NCBI GenBank assembly: GCA_047777475.1 | Contig: JBKEET010000006.1 | Location: 1-64,000 of the forward strand | Direction: 5' to 3' | From: Sutterella sp047777475 | Lineage (GTDB): Bacteria; Pseudomonadota; Gammaproteobacteria; Burkholderiales; Burkholderiaceae_F | DNA length: 64,000 bases | Shown here: positions 59,467 through 64,000 of the stretch, piece after piece | Numbering within the stretch: position 1 is the stretch's first letter | How the letters are laid out: every line of letters starts with the position of its first letter | The notes under the pieces: generated by a model | What the model was told of the DNA's origin: nothing | Database searches by the model: none | Seen by the model: the letters and a program-made list of their open reading frames with translations, nothing else | Made by a program: the position numbers and the translations under genes

Positions 59467-59706
59467 TCATCCCCAGAGCACCGGTACTTCGCAGTAAAAG
59501 GTTATCTTCCAGTTGCGCTCGACTGCCGCGCGAAACGAATCGCTGACCGGCGGCGCGATGAAAAGGGAAGGATCCCTGACCCCGAGGACGATGCGGCTTC
59601 GGGAGATCATCGCCTCCGCCGCCGCAGCTTCCGCGCCGGGATCGCAAGCCTGCGAAGTGAAGCCCGTCACCTCGCCTTCCCCGGTCACTGTCCTCTGCAC
59701 CAGCAC
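59467..59706 (-). pseudogene. GC-rich gene fragment, unidentified
   Basis: The minus frame (VTGFTSQACDPGAEAAAA, SRSRIVLGVRDPSLFIAPPV, ERNWKITFYCEVPVLWG) has protein-like composition and host-like GC within an AT-rich region, but no start context and no family match. It may be the remnant of a longer gene. Confidence 0.3.
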
Positions 59707-59856
59707 CGTTATTAACGAAGGAAAACTGAGCCCTCGGCGGGCAAGCCCGCCGAGGAATTACTCAGCCTCTTAGCGAATCACGGCTCGAAAAGTAATTTCG
59801 AGCCGAGGAAATATTCTCAAGCGAACTTCAATCACAAAAGAATTGACTTCAACTTG

Positions 59857-59956
59857 TATAATATTTCGTGCTAAGATACGAGCTAAGTGATAGATGGATG
59901 AGATCATCACTTACTCCTAAAGCGCCTTGGTTTACCTCCCTGGCGCTTTATTTTTG
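59857..59956 (+). ncRNA. Candidate small RNA with own promoter and terminator
   Basis: TATAAT at 59857-59862 is a perfect -10. A hairpin follows (TAAGTGAT with ATCACTTA, about 59884-59912). An intrinsic terminator then closes the unit: AAAGCGCC (59919-59926) with GGCGCTTT (59942-59949) and ATTTTTG. The transcript would be about 85 bases with no ORF. Confidence 0.5.
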
Positions 59957-60437
59957 CCGGTTTATTTGTTTTCAGCGCTTTCGCACAATGCTAAGCGCGA
60001 CTCGAAGGCATGCCGGCACCTCCGAATCCTTTCGCAGTACCCCTCCCCCGGCCTGCTGGGACAGCTCCCATTCTATAAGAGATTGCAGAAAATATTGACT
60101 TTGCAGGCTGCTTTAACGTTAAAAGATAAAAAGCCATGCAAAAGAAACACATGAAGGCAGGCAGAAACGCTTCTGTTTGAGGAGCTCTCATTCGATATAT
60201 AAGTTTCTGCAAAAATCTTCCCGATCTGAAGGACATTCAATGGGGAACGCAGTGGCACCAGCTTTTCCGACTGCGTTCAAAATAAATAGAGATCCCGTTC
60301 GGGTTATAAATCATTGACTGACCGATCGGTTTCACTTTCAAGTCGGCCCCTAGAAAAATGCTGCAAAAACCGGAGCCCGGACAAAACAAATCTGGCCCCC
60401 AATATAATTTCAATCAGCACTCGGACTTTCTCGCGCC
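59957..60437. other. Gene-free region before the MerR gene
   Basis: AT-rich DNA with no protein-like frame. The promoter of the MerR gene is presumably near 60300-60430; no clear -35/-10 pair could be assigned. Confidence 0.5.
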
Positions 60438-61250
60438 ATGCTGACTGTTTCTCAAATCGCCGCTGCCGTCGGCCTCGGACCCGAGACCATACGTCATTAC
60501 AGCGACGTCGGCCTGCTGCAGCCCGTCATCAACAGCGAAACAAACTACCGCTACTACGACAGCGAAGACGCCCTGCGCGCCTCCGATATCCGCATCATGC
60601 GCAGCCTCGGGCTCCCGATCAAAAAAATCGAAGCATTGCAGGGCAAGCCAATCGACGTTCAGATCGCCGCCCTCAATGCCCAGCGGCGCGACATGCAGGC
60701 TGAAATCACACGCCTGCAGCAGAACATCGGCCGGCTGGACGAAGTGCGGGGGTTCCTCGAAAAGTGCGCTCTGTGCAACGGCACCGTCGAAGGCGTCAGC
60801 CGCCCGCCGATTTACAGCCTTTATTCTTACGGGCAGGGCAAGGATTACAGTGAAGCGAGGAAGCTGCTTCCCCGCTGGGCCAAGGCTTTCCCCTTCACGC
60901 ATATCTCGATCAGCGTTCCGAAGGCAGAACTCAATGACCCCGGCTTTTCCGGCTGCTACAGCACGGAACTGGGCCTCGGCGTGACGGAAAGCTATTTCGC
61001 GAAACTCGGCCTCTCTGCGCAGCCTCCGGTCAAGACCGTTCCGGCAGGACGCTGCCTCATCATTTATTTCAAAACCAACGACCCGCTTTCGCTGACGCCG
61101 TCCGACCTGAGGCCGCTGCTCGACAAAGCGTCGGCACTCGGAGTGCGTTTCCTCAGCGATTCTTCCGGACGGCTGCTGGCCATCGAAGAAGCGGCCGGAG
61201 GACCTCTTTATTACATGCTGATCCGCTGCCGCGTCGGCACCGCTTCTTGA
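60438..61250 (+). CDS. MerR-family transcriptional regulator
   Basis: The 270-residue protein has the MerR HTH (LTVSQIAAAVGLGPETIRHY, then NSETNYRYYDSEDALRASDI), a coiled-coil linker (AQRRDMQAEITRLQQNIG), and a C-terminal GyrI-like effector domain (RPPIYSLYSYGQGKDYSEAR). Three cysteines in CALCNG and SGCYS are noted. It lies 76 bases before the flavoprotein operon and is the likely regulator. The ligand is unknown. Confidence 0.9.
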   Translation: MLTVSQIAAAVGLGPETIRHYSDVGLLQPVINSETNYRYYDSEDALRASDIRIMRSLGLPIKKIEALQGKPIDVQIAALNAQRRDMQAEITRLQQNIGRLDEVRGFLEKCALCNGTVEGVSRPPIYSLYSYGQGKDYSEARKLLPRWAKAFPFTHISISVPKAELNDPGFSGCYSTELGLGVTESYFAKLGLSAQPPVKTVPAGRCLIIYFKTNDPLSLTPSDLRPLLDKASALGVRFLSDSSGRLLAIEEAAGGPLYYMLIRCRVGTAS

Positions 61251-61326
61251 CCTCGGGGCGACCCCAGGGTTTAGATTTTTTCCAGAAGGGACAGTCCGCG
61301 TTGCCGTCCCCAAAAAGGAGAGAATC

Positions 61327-62739
61327 ATGACCCTGCATAAGATTTCACGCCGCGCGGTGCTGCGCACGGGTGCCGGCCTCCTGGCCGCCGGCTCGCTGCC
61401 CGCATCGGCATTGGAAAATTCCGTTTTTGACGTGATCGTTGCCGGTTCCGGCGCGGGCGGCTTCGCCGCCGCCATCCGGGCGGCGGAAAACGGCGCCTCC
61501 GTCCTGCTGCTCGAAGCAAACGACTGGCTGGGCGGTGCCTCGCGCGTTTCCACCGGCATCTTCGGCTGCGCCGGCCACCCCATTCAAAAAGCGCTCGGCT
61601 TCACCACCACACCCGAAGACCTTTACAAGCTCTACATCGGCACGGCCGCCGCGACGCATACCAAGGCGGATCCGAAAACGGCCAGGATTCTCGCCGACGG
61701 CGCCATACCGGCCGCCGACTGGCTTGAATCGCTCGGCGTCACCTGGTCAAGAAAGAAAGCCAGGAAATTCTTCCTCAACATCAAGGAAGGGCACCGTCTC
61801 GGAGAGCTGCTGATCGACTCGCTCGAAAAGCGTGCGCAAGCGCTGAAGGTTGACATTCGAACGCGGCACCGCGCCGTGCGGCTGATCGCTCAGGACGGCC
61901 GGATCCGCGGCATCGTCTGCGAAACCCCCGCGGGTGAAAAGCGCTTTGCGGCGAAGGCCGTCGTGCTCGCCACGGGCGGTTTCGAAAACAACCCTGAGAT
62001 GGTCGCCAAATACATCGGCGGCGGCTGGGAGAAAGCCAAGGTCTATTGCACCCCGACCGACCGGGGCGACGGCCAGCGCATGGCGGAATCGGCAGGCGCC
62101 GCGCTGGACGACATGGATGTCTTTAAGGCCAACCCCACCGTCCTCACCTTCAAGGGCAACCGCATCAATATGATCAAGGCCGTCCGCGCCGGCGCGTTTG
62201 CCGTTTCCCAGCGCGGCGAGCGATTTATGAACGAGCTCGGCGGCTACTGGCAGAGCCGCAGGCTCTGGGCACTGCCCGAAAAAAGCGCCTGGCTGATTTT
62301 CGGCGAACCCGTGCTCAAGGCGGATCACCGCTTCCCCGGCCTCAGCAAGGAGGGCGCTTTCGAATCCGCGACTTCGCTTAAAGAGCTGGCTGCCAAAATC
62401 GGCGTTCCCGGCGACGCGCTGGAAAAGAGCGCCAAGGCCTACCTTGATGCGGCCGCCGCCGGCAAAGACGAAGCGTTCGGCCGTCCGAACCCGGTCAATC
62501 CCTTCGGCGGAAAGTATTTCGCCGCTAAGTTCGAGCCGATGATCCAGGGCACCTTCGGCGGCGTGCGAGCCGATGCGAGGACGCGCGTGCTCTCTGTTTC
62601 GGGCAAGGCCATCCCCGGCCTCTATGCCGTCGGCGAATGCGCCGCCAACGGGCTTCGCGGCGTCAATCCCCAGACGGCCAACGCCGTTTTCGGCTCCATC
62701 GCCGGCCGCGAAGCCGCCGCCTTTGCAAAGGAGAACTGA
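61327..62739 (+). CDS. Tat-exported FAD-dependent reductase (flavocytochrome c-like)
   Basis: The 470-residue flavoprotein starts MTLHKISRRAVLRTGAGLLA, a clear Tat signal (SRRAVLR). FAD is bound by DVIVAGSGAGGFAAAIRAAE (dinucleotide loop) and by AVGECAANGLRG near the C terminus. The middle carries the fumarate-reductase/flavocytochrome c fold (LATGGFENNPEMVAKY, GDGQRMAESAGA). It lacks haem sites itself. The next gene, 2 bases on, encodes a small cytochrome. Periplasmic anaerobic reductases of this kind reduce fumarate, urocanate or related enoates; the substrate here is unknown. Confidence 0.9.
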   Translation: MTLHKISRRAVLRTGAGLLAAGSLPASALENSVFDVIVAGSGAGGFAAAIRAAENGASVLLLEANDWLGGASRVSTGIFGCAGHPIQKALGFTTTPEDLYKLYIGTAAATHTKADPKTARILADGAIPAADWLESLGVTWSRKKARKFFLNIKEGHRLGELLIDSLEKRAQALKVDIRTRHRAVRLIAQDGRIRGIVCETPAGEKRFAAKAVVLATGGFENNPEMVAKYIGGGWEKAKVYCTPTDRGDGQRMAESAGAALDDMDVFKANPTVLTFKGNRINMIKAVRAGAFAVSQRGERFMNELGGYWQSRRLWALPEKSAWLIFGEPVLKADHRFPGLSKEGAFESATSLKELAAKIGVPGDALEKSAKAYLDAAAAGKDEAFGRPNPVNPFGGKYFAAKFEPMIQGTFGGVRADARTRVLSVSGKAIPGLYAVGECAANGLRGVNPQTANAVFGSIAGREAAAFAKEN

Positions 62740-62741
62740 CT

Positions 62742-63047
62742 ATGAAAAAACTCTTGATGGTGCTGATCGCCCTTTCCTGCTCCGCCTCCTTTGCCGCCGG
62801 CATCGGAGAGCATCACAAGGCGCTCGGGCTCACCGCCGAACCTTCGCAGGACCAATGCACGAAATGCCACGGCGGCTACGAGGCGCTTGCACAGAAAACG
62901 GCAGCGCTTTCGCCCAACCCGCACAGCAGCCACATGGGCAACACGCAGTGCACGGCCTGCCATCAGTGGTCGGGCGAGCCGCGCCTGCTTTGCAACGACT
63001 GCCACAGCTTTCCGGAACTTGAAAAAGCCCTGAAATCAGCCAAGTAA
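62742..63047 (+). CDS. Small exported multihaem cytochrome c
   Basis: The start at 62742 (MKKLLMVLIALSCSASFAAG) follows AAAGGAG. The mature ~82-residue protein has three CxxCH haem sites: QCTKCHGG, QCTACHQW and LCNDCHSF, plus other His for axial ligands. It resembles the haem domain of flavocytochrome c fumarate reductases, which normally has four sites. It is the probable electron donor to the adjacent flavoprotein. Confidence 0.92.
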   Translation: MKKLLMVLIALSCSASFAAGIGEHHKALGLTAEPSQDQCTKCHGGYEALAQKTAALSPNPHSSHMGNTQCTACHQWSGEPRLLCNDCHSFPELEKALKSAK

Positions 63048-63077
63048 TAAATCCTCCCAGCGCAGATGCAAAGCAGC

Positions 63078-63114
63078 AGGGACCGCTTTTCCTTTTACAA
63101 GGATCGCGGTCCCT
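63078..63114 (+). terminator. Hairpin after the cytochrome gene
   Basis: AGGGACCGC pairs with GCGGTCCCT around a 19-base loop. No T-tract follows, so termination strength is uncertain. Confidence 0.5.
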
Positions 63115-63129
63115 GTCTGTATCTCTGAA

Positions 63130-64000
63130 ATGCGACAGTCTTTCTGGATCCTTGCCTCGACCTTTTTCACGGTGCTGACGTACGTCTTCGTCAAGAAGGC
63201 TCCGCAGGGCCTGTGGTTCGGCGATATCTTCTTCGTCCGGTCGCTTTTCCTTTTTGCCTGCCTGCTCGCCGTTATGCTGGCGAGCCGGACGGCCGTCGCG
63301 ACAAAGCACGGTGCATGGCACCTGCTCCGCGGCACAGCCGGCGTCAGCGCGCTGCTGATCAACATCGTCTCCGTGCAGCACCTGCCCATCGCAACCGCAC
63401 AGACGCTTTCCTACTGCGCTCCGCTTTTCATCGGCGCCTTCGTCCTCGTCAGGAACCGGCTAAAGAAAATCCGCACAAACTTTGCGCTGCTGCTCACGAT
63501 AGCGGCGGGCTTTGCGGGCATCGTTCTGACGCTTCGGCCGAGTTTCGGCGCTGCAAACGCCGGTTTTGCCCTTCTCGCTCTTGTTTCGGCGGCCTGCTCC
63601 GCCGTTTCTTCGCTCACGCTCAAAAAACTCGGACGGCTCGGCGAGCCTGTGCCGAGAACGGCCTTCCTCTTCGGCTGCTCCTGCCTGGCAGCGTCCGCAG
63701 TTCTCAAAGTCTGCGGCGGCGGGACCCCGCTGACAGACCTTCTGCAGATTCCGGAGCTTCTCGCCGTCGGCATCTGCACGGCCTGCGCCCAGCTCGCGCA
63801 GACGCAGGCCTGGGGCCGCGGCCGCACCCTCCTCTGCGCCAACCTGCAGTTTTCGGCGATCGTCTTCAGCGTGCTGTTCGGCGTATTCGTTTTCGGCGAG
63901 ATTCCGGACTCGGCCGCCGCAGCGGGCATTGCACTCATCCTGGCAACCGAAATCGCCGCCACCGTTCTGCAGGCCAGCCGGAACGGGCACCCCGATAAGC
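63130..64000 (+). CDS. EamA/DMT-family transporter, cut by window end
   Basis: The start at 63130 (MRQSFWILASTFFTVLTYVF) opens 290 residues that run off the right edge. About nine to ten hydrophobic segments are seen. EamA-type features are FFVRSLFLFACLL, IATAQTLSYCAPLFIGAFV and FSAIVFSVLFGVFVFGEIP, which belong to the two inverted EamA halves. It probably exports a small metabolite. The stop codon is outside the window. Confidence 0.88.
   Translation, partial: MRQSFWILASTFFTVLTYVFVKKAPQGLWFGDIFFVRSLFLFACLLAVMLASRTAVATKHGAWHLLRGTAGVSALLINIVSVQHLPIATAQTLSYCAPLFIGAFVLVRNRLKKIRTNFALLLTIAAGFAGIVLTLRPSFGAANAGFALLALVSAACSAVSSLTLKKLGRLGEPVPRTAFLFGCSCLAASAVLKVCGGGTPLTDLLQIPELLAVGICTACAQLAQTQAWGRGRTLLCANLQFSAIVFSVLFGVFVFGEIPDSAAAAGIALILATEIAATVLQASRNGHPDK

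Noticed and set aside
1..64000. tRNA or rRNA genes
   Set aside because: No T-loop GGTTCGAATCC-type pattern with matching acceptor stem was noticed, and no rRNA motif was seen; a covariance search would be decisive.

Overview
The window reads as a chromosomal stretch of a GC-rich betaproteobacterium. The best guess is a gut-type Sutterella/Parasutterella relative (Sutterellaceae). This is inferred from gene content: an S8 subtilase autotransporter with an extended signal peptide, Tat-exported flavoprotein plus small multihaem cytochrome, a HoxT-HoxV-HypA-like hydrogenase accessory trio, AzlCD, and AraC/LysR regulators. No rRNA or tRNA gene was recognised. Most genes are GC-rich with good Shine-Dalgarno sites. 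About 39.3-48.4 kb and 57.6-60.4 kb are visibly more AT-rich and look like accessory DNA.

Layout. 0-7.3 kb: end of a probable TetR regulator, a frameshifted S8 autotransporter, a small membrane protein and the hydrogenase accessory trio (hybE/hoxT, hupK/hoxV, hypA). 7.4-19.7 kb: housekeeping and stress genes (Bcp peroxiredoxin, threonine aldolase, Mn-pyrophosphatase, AzlCD, an RluA-type pseudouridine synthase, asparaginase), a VOC protein, an AraC regulator divergent from two tandem cupins (one cytosolic, one exported), and an orphan HydE radical-SAM maturase. 19.8-22.7 kb: an M20 amidohydrolase with an internal deletion, and an IS110-family element whose transposase frame runs into it. 22.7-34.6 kb: a PAP2 phosphatase, gpmI, a RibD-like reductase, an exported carboxymuconolactone-decarboxylase-like protein, a LysR regulator, a metallophosphoesterase-fold protein that has lost most metal ligands, a Met/His-rich membrane protein, a YbaK deacylase, an AEC transporter and an aldehyde dehydrogenase.

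35.0-39.2 kb holds the most unusual locus. A structured non-coding leader ending in an intrinsic terminator is followed by five tandem genes for small proteins with near-identical twin-arginine signals and low-complexity Pro/Arg/Gly tails, and then by a poly-Pro/poly-His exported protein. Three of the five share an uncharacterised domain. A promoter-plus-signal-peptide module is repeated three times. 39.5-47.9 kb carries three type I-E-like CRISPR arrays (3, 5 and 15 repeats) with related leaders and no cas gene beside them. An intact IS256 element with an 8-bp target duplication splits the leader of the second array, and an IS256 end relic abuts the trailer of the third.

48.4-52.3 kb is a redox cluster (flavodoxin-like protein, LysR, SDR, ferric-reductase-like flavohaem membrane protein). 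52.6-57.6 kb is a trp operon with a complete leader peptide and attenuator (three tandem Trp codons), followed by trpD, a trpCF fusion, trpB and trpA; trpE and trpG do not lie between leader and trpD. 57.6-60.4 kb is AT-rich with one secreted protein, a gene fragment and a candidate small RNA. The window ends with a MerR regulator, a Tat flavoprotein oxidoreductase coupled to a three-haem cytochrome, and the start of an EamA transporter.
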